NCBI GenBank assembly: GCA_015163855.1
Contig: JAAOIK010000010.1
Span: 1 to 64,000 of the forward strand
Direction of reading: 5' to 3'
Origin: Pseudobdellovibrionaceae bacterium
Lineage (GTDB): Bacteria > Bdellovibrionota > Bdellovibrionia > Bdellovibrionales > UBA1609
DNA: 64,000 nucleotides
A program made the position numbers and the translations under genes. The number at the start of each line of letters is the position of its first letter. Positions within the stretch are counted from its first letter, which is position 1. This document shows, one piece after another, positions 17,333 through 25,777 of the stretch. The notes under the pieces were generated by a model. That model was not told the origin of the DNA. It searched no databases and worked only from the letters and a program-made list of their open reading frames with translations.

Positions 17333-17953
17333 ATGCAACACATTCCTTCGCTACAAAACCTTATTAACGAACTTTGTAAACTTCCTGGCATTGGTGTTAA
17401 AACTGCACAAAGGCTGGCTTACTTTATTTTAAAAAATTCTTCTAAAAATATTCCTCCTCTAATACAGTCTTTACAAAATATTAAAGCCAATGTTCGTTTA
17501 TGTTCAAAGTGCTTTGATTTTACAGAGCAAGAAACAATTTGCTACACTTGCTCCAGCCCAAAGCGCAACCCCCAAAGCCTTTGCGTTGTTGAAGACCCCT
17601 CTGGTATTCAAAAAATAGAATCCGCTGGTGTTTACAATGGAAGGTATCATGTTTTACACGGCAGCCTTTCTCCTTTAGACGGCATTGGGGTAGATGATTT
17701 AAAAATTGCAGAACTTTTTAAAAGGATAGAGCAATCATTAACCACCCAACTACCTATTACAGAAATTATCTTTGCCTTAGACCCTGACCTTGAAGGAGAT
17801 ACCAGTATTTTATATATCTCTAAACAACTTCGCAATTACCCTAATGTTAAAATTACTCAGCTTGCCCATGGAGTCCCTGTGGGAGGGGATATTGAATACA
17901 TTAGCTATCGAACCTTAGCCAAGGCCTTAGAAAACCGAATAGATATTTCTTAA
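17333..17953 (+). CDS. recR: Recombination mediator RecR
   Basis: 206 aa, normal length. RecR works with RecO (and RecF) to load RecA at gaps. Order of domains: helix-hairpin-helix (LCKLPGIGVKTAQRLAYFIL, residues ~13-32), a four-Cys zinc finger (CSKCFDF...CYTC, about 57-75), the TOPRIM domain (SLCVVEDPSGIQKIE; ALDPDLEGDTSILYI), and the C-terminal ring-forming region (LAHGVPVGGDIEYI). It begins 5 bp after ybaB. Confidence 0.95.
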   Translation: MQHIPSLQNLINELCKLPGIGVKTAQRLAYFILKNSSKNIPPLIQSLQNIKANVRLCSKCFDFTEQETICYTCSSPKRNPQSLCVVEDPSGIQKIESAGVYNGRYHVLHGSLSPLDGIGVDDLKIAELFKRIEQSLTTQLPITEIIFALDPDLEGDTSILYISKQLRNYPNVKITQLAHGVPVGGDIEYISYRTLAKALENRIDIS

Positions 17954-18023
17954 AATCTACCTTAAAGAATAGATTTAGTACCAAAGCCTTGCTTTTTAAA
18001 AACAAAGTACGCTTTAATAAAAT

Positions 18024-18611
18024 ATGTCTTTTATTAATTATGTTGCTAATGAAATTACTTGCAAAATTGTATACTGCGGGCCTTCTTGTGCAGGTAAAAC
18101 TACCAACTTACAATGGATATACCATAACTTACAAAGCCAACAATCTAACGAGGTAATACAATTACCTTTTGACATAGAACGCACTTTATTTTTCGATTTT
18201 CTTCCCCTGGCTTTAGGCAAAGTTCAAGGGATTAATGTAAAGTTTCATTTATATAGCGTGCCTGGCGAATTGTATTTAAAACAAAATAGAAAAATTATTT
18301 TAAATGGAGTAGATGGAATTGTGTTTGTTGCTGATTGCTTGCCCGAACAAAAAAATAATAATATGGATTCTTTAAAAGATATTCAAGGCATTCTTTCAAG
18401 CCTTGGTTACAACATTAAAAACATGCCCTTTGTATTTCAATATAACAAAACAGACAGCCCTAATGCTTTAGATATTAACGAAATGCGGTTAAGCCTTAAC
18501 CGCAACCAAAATAAAGATTTTTTAGCCAAAGCTATAAAGGGAGAGGGAGTTTTAAATACTTTTAAAGGCATTTCTCAACTTATACTGGCGCAAATTCAAT
18601 CCAAAAGTTAA
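18024..18611 (+). CDS. mglA: MglA-type small Ras-like GTPase
   Basis: 195 aa, the size of MglA, the polarity GTPase that directs gliding motility and pilus polarity in Myxococcus and pilus-linked invasion in Bdellovibrio. P-loop GPSCAGKTT (residues 19-27), switch II region YSVPGELYLKQNRKIIL followed by NGVDGIVFVAD, and guanine-specificity motif QYNKTD are present. MglA-specific features include the CGPSCAGKTTNL start and the switch sequence VPG in place of the Ras DxxG. No MglB GAP gene is in the window. The stop codon overlaps the stop of the convergent VWA lipoprotein gene by 4 bp. Confidence 0.9.
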   Translation: MSFINYVANEITCKIVYCGPSCAGKTTNLQWIYHNLQSQQSNEVIQLPFDIERTLFFDFLPLALGKVQGINVKFHLYSVPGELYLKQNRKIILNGVDGIVFVADCLPEQKNNNMDSLKDIQGILSSLGYNIKNMPFVFQYNKTDSPNALDINEMRLSLNRNQNKDFLAKAIKGEGVLNTFKGISQLILAQIQSKS

Positions 18612-19846
18612 ATACTGCGCAAGCATTTGTAAGCTAGCTGAACCTCTGTCCCTCTGGGTAATTCTGGAGTAAATTTAAGTGTTTTTCCATGACGCGTAAC
18701 CTTCCCACTATAAGGTTTATACCTATTGGTCTTTGATGCCAAAGACACCTCTATTTTAGAATCGACAGGGACGCAATACAAAGGCAATTGTTCGCGGTAA
18801 GTTTTTAGGGAACGGGCAATCAGCCCCAGTCCTATTGGTGAATAGTACTGAGAAGCACAAATATCGCTCATTATTCCAGGCGACAGACCCGTGCCTTTTT
18901 TTAACTTTTCTGTTGGTTCTACTAACTTTGCATAGGTGTTAGCAGGGTGTGCGCAAGGAGCTCTGTAACAATTTTTGTCTTTAATAATTTCTTTTAAACT
19001 ACATTCTTTTACGGGTTCTCTGAGAGAATTTTTGCGGTAATATTTTCCACACAAGGCATTTTGTTCCTCTAAACATTTAGCGCCTTTACTGTCGTCTGGC
19101 ATTACCACAATAGCATTTACACTAAACGCTTTATTAGGGCTTACCTGTAAACCAACTTTAGACACTAAAGTTTCTGGCAAATTATATTCCTTTAAATTTT
19201 TTCCTCTAGAGTTTTCATCTTCGTCAGAAATAATAATAATCGAAAAGAATGAATGGTCTCTAAAAAAATAATTATAGCCTTTGTCTAAAAAAGAATTTAC
19301 CGCTTTAATACCACTTTCTTTTCCCGAAGGACATTTTGCAGGATTAAAACCGCTGCTCTCACAGTCTAGAGTTTCTTGTCGCTGAATAGTCTCTTGAAAC
19401 AAAGCCCCCGCATTTTCAGCATAATAAGGGTTAGAAGCGTCGTTACTAATAATATTATTTTTATTTCCAAAGGTTAATAATTTTCCTGCGTTGCGAGTAA
19501 CATCTGTGGTGATTATACCAATTTGATACGAAATACTTTCTCTGCCTAAGCTCTCTAAGTCTGCTAAAAATCGAGTAAAATTCTTGGCCATATTTCTTTG
19601 CTCTGCCGACATAGAGCCCGAATTATCTACAACAAATAATAAATCTACTCTACCTAAAATTGTTGTGGGATAAGAAAACTTTTGATATCCGTCATCAGTG
19701 TGCTTACAGGCAGGCGAACCATGAGCCCTACGCAATTGAGAACAAACAGGCCCCACGCCTTCTTCAAAGTTAACCTCACTGCAACCAACATATACACCAA
19801 AAGAAAAGCCCATTAATACTAGCGCTTTAAAAAACTGTCCCCACAT
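18608..19846 (-). CDS. VWA-domain lipoprotein
   Basis: 412 aa. A signal sequence ends at the lipobox VYVGC (Cys22), so the protein is lipidated. The von Willebrand A domain starts near residue 67: strand VDLLFVVDNSGSMS contains the MIDAS motif DxSGS, followed by helix AEQRNMAKNFTRFL and later IIIISDEDENS. About ten Cys, several closely paired (for example CGKYYRK..., CSLKEIIKDKNCYRAPC), suggest disulfides. Such proteins bind ligands through a metal ion at the cell surface; the partner is unknown. Convergent with mglA: the TTAA at 18608-18611 supplies both stop codons. Confidence 0.8.
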   Translation of the reverse strand: MWGQFFKALVLMGFSFGVYVGCSEVNFEEGVGPVCSQLRRAHGSPACKHTDDGYQKFSYPTTILGRVDLLFVVDNSGSMSAEQRNMAKNFTRFLADLESLGRESISYQIGIITTDVTRNAGKLLTFGNKNNIISNDASNPYYAENAGALFQETIQRQETLDCESSGFNPAKCPSGKESGIKAVNSFLDKGYNYFFRDHSFFSIIIISDEDENSRGKNLKEYNLPETLVSKVGLQVSPNKAFSVNAIVVMPDDSKGAKCLEEQNALCGKYYRKNSLREPVKECSLKEIIKDKNCYRAPCAHPANTYAKLVEPTEKLKKGTGLSPGIMSDICASQYYSPIGLGLIARSLKTYREQLPLYCVPVDSKIEVSLASKTNRYKPYSGKVTRHGKTLKFTPELPRGTEVQLAYKCLRSI

Positions 19847-19929
19847 AATTGACCCATGGTTTAAATATTTTTTTAACTAAATACTTTCTCTTTCATGTAA
19901 TTAATCGGTCAATTAATGAATTAAATAAA

Positions 19930-19967
19930 AAAATAAAAAAACCTAGACTAAATGCTAGAGGGTTTTT
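19930..19967 (-). terminator. Rho-independent terminator of tRNA-Phe
   Basis: On the minus strand AAAAACC...CTAG pairs with CTAGGTTTTT around a short loop, followed by a T-rich run. It lies about 38 bp downstream of the tRNA 3' end. The remaining intergenic DNA to 19846 is AT-rich and shows nothing else. Confidence 0.65.
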
Positions 19968-20005
19968 GCAACCACTGATTGTAAGTTAGTTTAAGAAAGA
20001 AGAAG

Positions 20006-20081
<76 letters not shown>

Positions 20082-20094
20082 ACAACAAGAACCT

Positions 20095-20123
20095 AATTTA
20101 CTAGCTCTGTCTATTAAGGGCAA
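20095..20123 (-). promoter_or_regulatory. Probable sigma-70 promoter of tRNA-Phe
   Basis: On the minus strand: -35 TTGCCC (20118-20123), a 17-nt spacer, -10 TAAATT (20095-20100). Each hexamer matches consensus at 4 of 6. The start would fall about 7 nt before the mature tRNA. Confidence 0.5.
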
Positions 20124-20167
20124 GCAAATTTCCTAAAAAATTAACTGGCTACTAAGTAAAAAAATAG

Positions 20168-20180
20168 GCTTTTTAAAAGC
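20168..20180 (-). terminator. Possible weak terminator after the PLP enzyme gene
   Basis: The self-complementary GCTTTTTAAAAGC starts 1 bp after the stop codon and is followed on the minus strand by CTATTTTTTT. The stem is short, so termination is uncertain. Confidence 0.35.
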
Positions 20181-20181
20181 G

Positions 20182-21336
20182 CTAACCTAAGGCTTGGCTA
20201 ATATCGGCCAACAAATCCTCTTTGTTTTCAATACCTATACTTAAACGAATAAGCGTATCATCAATACCCAAAGATGCTCTTTGCTCTTTGGGCACCGAAG
20301 CATGAGTCATAATACCTGGGTGTTGCGCTAAAGACTCTACCCCTCCCAAACTTTCTGCTAAAAAAAAGAGTTTTAAATTTTCTAAAAATTTACAAGCATC
20401 CTTAACGCCTCCTTTTATATAAAAAGAAACAACGCCGCCAAACCCGCTCATTTGTTTGCAGGCTAACTGGTGTTGTGGGTGATTTTTTAATCCTGGATAA
20501 ATAACTTTAGCCACTCTTTCGTGCTTTTCTAAAAAATTAGCCACACACAAAGCGTTTTCTTGGTGCTTTTCCATGCGCACTGCTAAAGTTTTTAAACTTC
20601 TTAGGGCTAAATAAGAATCAAAAGTGCTTGCTATAGCCCCTATAGAATTACTTAAAAAAGCGATTTGTTCTGACAAAGCTTTATCTTTAACTACAATAGC
20701 TCCTCCAATAATATCACTGTGCCCATTAATAAACTTAGTAACAGAGTGTACAACAATGTCGGCCCCCAAACTTAAAGGTTGCTGAAAATAAGGGCTCATA
20801 AAAGTATTGTCTACGGATAATAAAATATTTTTTTTATGAGCATGGTCGGCAATTTTTTGTATATCAAAAATTTTTAATGTTGGGTTAGTGGGCGTTTCTA
20901 ACCAAATCATTTTTGTATTGTCTTTAATAAAAGAGGTCCAGTCCTCTTTTGACAAATCTACAAAAGAAAACTCTAAACCTAATTTTTTAAATACTTTGTC
21001 AAATAATCGAAAAGTACCGCCATACATATCATCGCCTGCAATAATATGATCCCCTGGTTTTAATAAATGCAAAACCAAACTTGTTGCAGCCGAACCAGAG
21101 GCCAGCGCAAAACCAGCGCAACCCCCCTCAAGACTAGCTAAACAATCTTCATAAGCCTTTCGAGTGGGATTAGAGGTTCTGCTGTATTCATAACCCGTAT
21201 GTTTTCCTGGAGATTTTTGCACAAAAGTAGAACTCATATACACAGGAGTCATAACCGCCCCTGTTTCTTTGTCTGGTTCTTGCCCAGCATGAATAGCACG
21301 AGTAGAAAAGCCGAGTTTGTTTTTAGTGTTTTTCAT
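20182..21336 (-). CDS. Cystathionine gamma-synthase / gamma-lyase (PLP enzyme)
   Basis: 384 aa Cys/Met-metabolism PLP enzyme, fold type I. Signature elements: THAIHAGQEPDKETGAVMTPVY-like N-terminus, YSRTSNPTRKAYEDCLASLEGG (residues ~49-70, phosphate-binding Tyr/Arg), and the PLP lysine in SVTKFINGHSDIIGG (about residue 198). The family includes cystathionine gamma-synthase (MetB), which joins acylhomoserine and cysteine, and gamma-lyase, which reverses transsulfuration. Sequence alone cannot separate them; the N-terminus resembles MetB/CGL more than beta-lyase. No other met gene is nearby. Co-directional with uppP, 50 bp upstream. Confidence 0.88.
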   Translation of the reverse strand: MKNTKNKLGFSTRAIHAGQEPDKETGAVMTPVYMSSTFVQKSPGKHTGYEYSRTSNPTRKAYEDCLASLEGGCAGFALASGSAATSLVLHLLKPGDHIIAGDDMYGGTFRLFDKVFKKLGLEFSFVDLSKEDWTSFIKDNTKMIWLETPTNPTLKIFDIQKIADHAHKKNILLSVDNTFMSPYFQQPLSLGADIVVHSVTKFINGHSDIIGGAIVVKDKALSEQIAFLSNSIGAIASTFDSYLALRSLKTLAVRMEKHQENALCVANFLEKHERVAKVIYPGLKNHPQHQLACKQMSGFGGVVSFYIKGGVKDACKFLENLKLFFLAESLGGVESLAQHPGIMTHASVPKEQRASLGIDDTLIRLSIGIENKEDLLADISQALG

Positions 21337-21385
21337 ATTTCCCCTTTGTTGTTACTGCTTAATGATATAAAAAATTATTCTAATA

Positions 21386-22204
21386 TTACATAAGATATAT
21401 GCCAAGGATTAACAATAATAAATAGTACGAAAAGTAATACAATTTATCTTTAACTAAAATAGACTGCAAAGCCTTTAATACAACAAGCCCCACAAGAAAC
21501 GATACCATAAAGCCTACAAACATTTTAAACATAGAAACCGAAGTGTAAGACACCGTAGAAAACTCTAACAAAGACGCTCCTAAAATTACTGGCACCATTA
21601 AAGCAAAACTAAAAAATCCGGCCGTCAAAGGTGGCAAGCCCAACAGCCTGCCTGTAGCAATAGTTAATCCCGACCGACTTAACCCCGGAAAAACAGATAT
21701 GCCCTGCACGCAACCAATAAAAAAAGCTGCTTTTATACTTAAGTGATCTAAGCTAGATAGTAATAATTTTGAATTATGTTTTAAAGAAAAGTCCCCCTCG
21801 ACACTTCCTTCGCCTTGCCCAAAGCGTTTTCTTCCCCAATAACTAAATAATAAAACCACAGCAGTTATAAAAAAGAATACAGCAATTAATGGCAAATTAA
21901 AAACCATTGCCTGTACTGTGTTTTTTAATAACAAACCTATAACCCCTGTGGGAAAACAAGCTACTATAATGCACAACATAAATTTTTTATACTTACCAAG
22001 ATTTTTTAAAAACAAAAATAACACTTTTCTATAAAAAACCAAAACAGAAAGCACTGTGCCTAAATGCAAAACCAACCCTATTCCTAGCGCTTCTGAGGGG
22101 TTAAAGGAAAAAAAATTTTCTAACAAGGATAGATGCCCCGAACTAGATACAGGAAAAAATTCTGTTACCCCTTGCAATATTGCTAAAATAACTATGCTCC
22201 ACAT
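21386..22204 (-). CDS. uppP: Undecaprenyl-diphosphatase UppP (BacA)
   Basis: 272 aa membrane protein with about eight helices. It dephosphorylates undecaprenyl diphosphate outside the membrane, recycling the lipid carrier for peptidoglycan and O-antigen synthesis. Both family motifs are intact: GVTEFFPVSSSGHLSLLE (residues ~12-29, catalytic Glu and Ser/His) and FPGLSRSGLTIATGRLLGL (about 173-191, catalytic Arg). Length is normal. It sits between the Ser/Thr kinase and the PLP enzyme on the same strand with short spacings. Confidence 0.93.
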   Translation of the reverse strand: MWSIVILAILQGVTEFFPVSSSGHLSLLENFFSFNPSEALGIGLVLHLGTVLSVLVFYRKVLFLFLKNLGKYKKFMLCIIVACFPTGVIGLLLKNTVQAMVFNLPLIAVFFFITAVVLLFSYWGRKRFGQGEGSVEGDFSLKHNSKLLLSSLDHLSIKAAFFIGCVQGISVFPGLSRSGLTIATGRLLGLPPLTAGFFSFALMVPVILGASLLEFSTVSYTSVSMFKMFVGFMVSFLVGLVVLKALQSILVKDKLYYFSYYLLLLILGIYLM

Positions 22205-22243
22205 TCTTTAAAGCTACCTAAGGTTAGCTGTAAAAGCAAAGTC

Positions 22244-23470
22244 TTACCTTTTAAAAAAACTACTTTGCAAAATTAGCGGCGCTTTAGAGGGTACAAAAAA
22301 AGTGGCTTGCCCCTTATCTTGACCAGAAACCCACTGCATATGGTGCCAGCCTACCCGTAAGGATAAAGAAATAACAGGAGTGTACCCCACAAACACCTCG
22401 TCAATAAACACCTTTTTCCAACTGTCTGTAAAAATAGACAAGCTAGAGTAAGCTTGTGCAAACTTTAATGGCTTATTAATTGGAGAGGAGTAAGGCATAA
22501 ACATTAAAAAATTGGCGATAAAAAATAAATACAAAGATGATTTTAATAGGCTTTGTAACAGCGAAACTTTTATAATCTGCAGTGACTTTGGTAACCATAG
22601 GTTTAGTTTAAAAATAATCTTTCTAAGCCTCTCGTTTTTATCAGCCCCTGGAAATAAGTGAAAGTTTTCTATTTTTTTAGTTTTTTCTTGATGCTTTTGG
22701 CTTTGTAAAAAGGAATATGCAATTTTTTTACACAAACTTTTTACTTCTTCGTCAGAATAAAACCACTCCTGCAAGGCATTTTTTTTCTCTAAAAAAGCAG
22801 AGCTTCTTTCTTTTGGATTAGCACTTGTTAAGATATTAAAAAACTCTAAATCCTGTTTTTTTAATTCTATGCCCGAGCTTTGTAATAAAAGCTGTCTTAA
22901 GATACCTAAACTATATAAATCACTTTCATAGCAGGGTTGCTTTTCGTAAAATAGCTCTGGCGCACAAAATTTTGGGCTCGTGTACAAAACTTCTAAGCTT
23001 TCTCCCTGCACTCCAAAATCAATAAGCTTTAAACTCCCCTGCAAAGTAAATAAAATATTGCGTGGGTTTATATCTCCATGAGCAACTCCAAATTTTTGTA
23101 AATCGCTTAAGCCCCAATATAATTGTGTGCAAATACAGTTTATTTCTAAAATGGACAAAGAACCTTGATCTAATAAATTTTGTAAAGACACCCCTTCAAT
23201 ATATTCTAACACTAAGGCCGGCCGTCCTAATATCCACTCCCAGCCCAAAATACGAACACAATAGTTAGAAAAAATTTTGGATAAGCTTTCAAATTCCCTT
23301 TTCCAAATATCTGCTAAAACCTTAGATTTTAAAATTTTTAAAGCCATAACCTGAGATAAATTATGACTCTCATCGGCTTTTACGACCTTATAAACTTCGC
23401 TATGCAAGCCTTCTCCTATTTTAGCACAAACATTATAGGAAAAAGACTGAGGCTGAAATTTTTTAGGCAT
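22244..23470 (-). CDS. Membrane Ser/Thr protein kinase with a PEGA-like C-terminal domain
   Basis: 408 aa. The N-terminal Hanks-type kinase domain looks active: glycine loop IGEGLHSEVY (residues ~17-26), lysine in MALKILKS, catalytic loop HGDINPRN (HGD for HRD), metal-binding DFG, and APELFYEKQPCYESDLYSLG (APE and helix-F Asp). A transmembrane helix follows around residue 318 (SLYLFFIANFLMF), then a periplasmic region resembling a PEGA domain (VFIDEVFVGYTPVISLSLRVGWHHMQW). A kinase inside and a PEGA domain outside suggest sensing of the envelope. The gene ends a co-directional group with tadB-like and tadC-like genes. Confidence 0.85.
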   Translation of the reverse strand: MPKKFQPQSFSYNVCAKIGEGLHSEVYKVVKADESHNLSQVMALKILKSKVLADIWKREFESLSKIFSNYCVRILGWEWILGRPALVLEYIEGVSLQNLLDQGSLSILEINCICTQLYWGLSDLQKFGVAHGDINPRNILFTLQGSLKLIDFGVQGESLEVLYTSPKFCAPELFYEKQPCYESDLYSLGILRQLLLQSSGIELKKQDLEFFNILTSANPKERSSAFLEKKNALQEWFYSDEEVKSLCKKIAYSFLQSQKHQEKTKKIENFHLFPGADKNERLRKIIFKLNLWLPKSLQIIKVSLLQSLLKSSLYLFFIANFLMFMPYSSPINKPLKFAQAYSSLSIFTDSWKKVFIDEVFVGYTPVISLSLRVGWHHMQWVSGQDKGQATFFVPSKAPLILQSSFFKR

Positions 23471-23525
23471 AAGCCTTAATATTCAATAATTTAACCAAAA
23501 GACGGAAAAAACTATAAAAAAAAGC

Positions 23526-23927
23526 TTATTTCTGCTTTCTGTAACTTATTGTTTTTAATGAGTATTTTACCTTTTTAGCGCAATCCTTAGGTAAGCTTTT
23601 TAAGTCTAGCCCTAACAATTCCTTTTCTTTTTTTATTACAGTTACATTTTTTGCACACAACTGGCTTAATAAAGATAATCTAGCCTTTTTGGCCTTTAAA
23701 TTAACAGGAAAATACCTAGCCCATTGCACCTCTAACTTCCAACAATGGAGGGGGATGTGTTGCAATTGTACCTCTCTTTTACACAAAGCCAACAATCGCT
23801 TATTTTGTTTTTTTAAAAAAATATTTTTAGCATATTCTTTTTTGGTTTTTACGCCCAACAAAAACGAATGTTTGCTTTCCAACACCCCTTGCTCTTGTAG
23901 CAAAAGTAATAACAATAGCTTTTCCAC
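23526..23927 (-). CDS. Basic protein of unknown function in the Tad-like cluster
   Basis: 133 aa, not recognised. The first ~12 residues are hydrophobic (LLLLLLL) after Met-Glu-Lys and could be a short membrane anchor, but without a cleavage site. The rest is very rich in Lys and Leu (cationic), with scattered Cys. It lies 23 bp after the tadC-like gene and 55 bp before the kinase gene, on the same strand, so it probably belongs to that transcription unit. Possibly an accessory membrane protein of the same machine. Confidence 0.5.
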   Translation of the reverse strand: MEKLLLLLLLQEQGVLESKHSFLLGVKTKKEYAKNIFLKKQNKRLLALCKREVQLQHIPLHCWKLEVQWARYFPVNLKAKKARLSLLSQLCAKNVTVIKKEKELLGLDLKSLPKDCAKKVKYSLKTISYRKQK

Positions 23928-23950
23928 CTAAATCTCCTTTTGTGATAATT

Positions 23951-24379
23951 TTACGACAATTGGTTTAAAAAATTTTGCAATAATGGCCCAAAAAGTAGTA
24001 ATAAAAAAGCGGGTAATTGAAAAAACAACAAAGGAACTAACATAATATAGGGTAATTTAGATAATTGGCGGTGCGCCTGTCGCCAAGCTTCTTCAAATAA
24101 TTCTTTTTCTAAAGCTTTTAAAGGGGCATACACGCTTCTTCCCTGTAAGCCAAAATGCAATAGCTCGAAGAAACTACTTTTTAAATAGGAACTTTTTTTC
24201 TTTATTAATGCGTCTAAGCTAGCGCCCGACTCCCAATGTTGCAAAAATTCTCGCAATTCTAGCGCAAAAGCATCTGAATTTTCAAAAACCCACGTATTTA
24301 AACTTAATTTTAAGTAAACCCCTTGTTTTAGGCTTAAAGTAATATAAGAAGTGCAGGATAATATACTAGGTAGCTTCAT
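23951..24379 (-). CDS. TadC-like type II secretion F-domain protein, short
   Basis: 142 aa. The C-terminal half matches the end of TadC (T2SS F-domain): an amphipathic segment with FGLQGRSVYAPLKALEKELFEEAWRQAHRQLSKLP, then one helix PLLFFQLPAFLLLLFGPLL like the TadC pattern 'P.ll.fqlPafl.llfgP'. TadC proteins are usually ~300 aa; this one lacks the N-terminal membrane half, so it is a minimal version. Its role would be the inner-membrane platform of a Flp/Tad-type pilus together with a TadB partner. The 12-bp spacing to the tadB-like gene supports an operon. Confidence 0.6.
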   Translation of the reverse strand: MKLPSILSCTSYITLSLKQGVYLKLSLNTWVFENSDAFALELREFLQHWESGASLDALIKKKSSYLKSSFFELLHFGLQGRSVYAPLKALEKELFEEAWRQAHRQLSKLPYIMLVPLLFFQLPAFLLLLFGPLLQNFLNQLS

Positions 24380-24391
24380 AAATGCCTTATT

Positions 24392-25147
24392 TTAAAATTT
24401 CCACTTCCATTTTTTTCCATAAATTAAAACTAACAAAATTCCTGTAAAAAATAGTGCCACCGAAGATAAAATTAAAATTAAATGCTCAAAAAAATGGTAA
24501 TTAAAAATGGTATAAAGCAATAAACTTATAAATAACAACGCCATAATAATCGTTTGAGCATAAACCTGATAGGTAACATCCATATACTTTTTCTTTAAAT
24601 TATTAGTAAATTTTAACGATTCTTGATAATGTTTTAAGGTTTCTAAGGCTCGGTGCGGGCTTTTTTCTGCAAATTGAAGCTCTTTAATAAAATCTAAAAT
24701 ATACTTTGGATAACTAGCCCTAGAAGGCTGGTGCATTAAGATAATATATTGTAAAAGATGCTCTAATTGACCCCTAACATAGCCCTCAAACCGATTTGTA
24801 GCATAAATAACACCAGCTCTAAACGATTCTCCCAACTGTATTTTTAAAATCAAAATGTCTAAAAAAGATAGTAATATAATGTAAAATTGCTTTCTTTTAT
24901 AAATAGAAAATAGTTTCTCTATTAAGATAATTAATAAGCTGAAGCCATAAATCCACAAATACCAAAATATCATTTGGCTAAAAAAACCCATAAAAACAAT
25001 GCAACCGCCTATATATAAGGACACAAGGCCCGTTAAAAAAGAATTAGAAAAGTAGGATTTGTTTTTTAATGCTGTTAAAGTCCGAAATAAAACCCAATAT
25101 CCGAAGTATAAATGCAATCCATAAATGCTAAAGGAAAAAAAGTTCAT
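24392..25147 (-). CDS. TadB-like membrane platform protein
   Basis: About 251 aa from the ATG at 25147; an upstream TTG at 25177 is also possible and neither has a Shine-Dalgarno sequence. About five hydrophobic helices, three N-terminal (residues ~5-75) and two C-terminal (about 195-240). Between them lies a T2SS F-domain-like helical region (LLSFLDILILKIQLGESFRAGVIYATN...RGQLEHLLQ), similar to TadB, with the family's G-E-S-F-x-A-G feature. With the following tadC-like gene it would form the inner-membrane core of a Tad-type machine. No TadA ATPase, secretin or Flp pilin is in the window. Confidence 0.6.
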   Translation of the reverse strand: MNFFSFSIYGLHLYFGYWVLFRTLTALKNKSYFSNSFLTGLVSLYIGGCIVFMGFFSQMIFWYLWIYGFSLLIILIEKLFSIYKRKQFYIILLSFLDILILKIQLGESFRAGVIYATNRFEGYVRGQLEHLLQYIILMHQPSRASYPKYILDFIKELQFAEKSPHRALETLKHYQESLKFTNNLKKKYMDVTYQVYAQTIIMALLFISLLLYTIFNYHFFEHLILILSSVALFFTGILLVLIYGKKWKWKF

Positions 25148-25200
25148 ATTTTTATAAAACTGCAAAAATATATCCAACTACACTAAAGTTTATTTTTTTA

Positions 25201-25229
25201 TTGACGATTAGTGTTATAGGTTTCAGAAT
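25201..25229 (+). promoter_or_regulatory. Probable promoter of the lysine-repeat gene
   Basis: -35 TTGACG (25201-25206), a 17-nt spacer, -10 CAGAAT (25224-25229). The hexamers match consensus at 5 and 4 of 6. It sits 53 bp before the ATG, which itself follows GGGAGG, so an upstream TTG codon at 25201 is not a translation start. Confidence 0.45.
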
Positions 25230-25281
25230 AAAAAATAAGCCAGCACGAATGCAATTTAAAAAAAACTCCTGGGAGGATGTT

Positions 25282-25665
25282 ATGGCAGTAAAAAAGAAAA
25301 CAACTAAAAGAAAAGTTGTAAGAAAAAAAGCAACTAAAAGAAAAGTTGCTAAAAAGAAAGTAACTAAAAGAAAGGTTGCTAAAAAGAAAGTAACTAAAAG
25401 AAAAAAAGTTACTAAAAGAAAAAAAGTTACTAAAAAGAAGAAAGTAACTAAAAGAAAGAAGAAAGTAACTAAAAGAAAAAAAGTTGCTAAAAAGAAGAAA
25501 GTTACTAAGAAAAAGAAGAAAGTAACTAAAAGAAAAGTTGCTAAAAAGAAGAAAGTAACTAAGAAAAAGAAGAAAGTAACTAAAAGAAAAAAAGTTGCTA
25601 AAAAGAAGAAAGTTACTAAAAGAAAAAAAGTTACTAAAAAGCGTACTACTCGTAAAAAAAGATAA
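25282..25665 (+). CDS. Lysine-rich repeat protein, histone H1-like
   Basis: 127 aa. The start is the ATG at 25282, preceded by GGGAGG (25271-25276). Almost the whole protein consists of variations of KKVTKRK and KKVAKKK, so it is composed mainly of Lys, with Arg, Val, Thr and Ala. There are essentially no acidic residues. Such tracts resemble the tails of bacterial histone H1-like proteins (for example HctA/Hc1-type) that bind and condense DNA; a nucleoid role is inferred. The DNA is a degenerate short repeat. A strong terminator follows. The minus strand shows only a hydrophobic shadow reading frame. Confidence 0.75.
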   Translation: MAVKKKTTKRKVVRKKATKRKVAKKKVTKRKVAKKKVTKRKKVTKRKKVTKKKKVTKRKKKVTKRKKVAKKKKVTKKKKKVTKRKVAKKKKVTKKKKKVTKRKKVAKKKKVTKRKKVTKKRTTRKKR

Positions 25666-25710
25666 ATATATTTTTTTAACGAAACAAACACGCTGGCAAT
25701 TTTTAAATCA

Positions 25711-25741
25711 AAGGACTGTAAATTTACAGTCCTTTTTTTTT
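25711..25741 (+). terminator. Strong Rho-independent terminator after the lysine-repeat gene
   Basis: A perfect 24-bp self-complementary sequence, starting AAGGACTGTAAA at 25711, followed by a T-tract at 25733-25741. It is 46 bp after the stop codon. Confidence 0.85.
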
Positions 25742-25777
25742 GTTTACAGTGACTATTTTTAAGGTACTATAATAATA

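Noticed and set aside
25152-25691. A 179-codon minus-strand frame rich in Phe, Leu, Val and Thr
   Set aside because: It is the complement of the lysine-repeat gene. The plus strand has a promoter, a Shine-Dalgarno sequence and a terminator.
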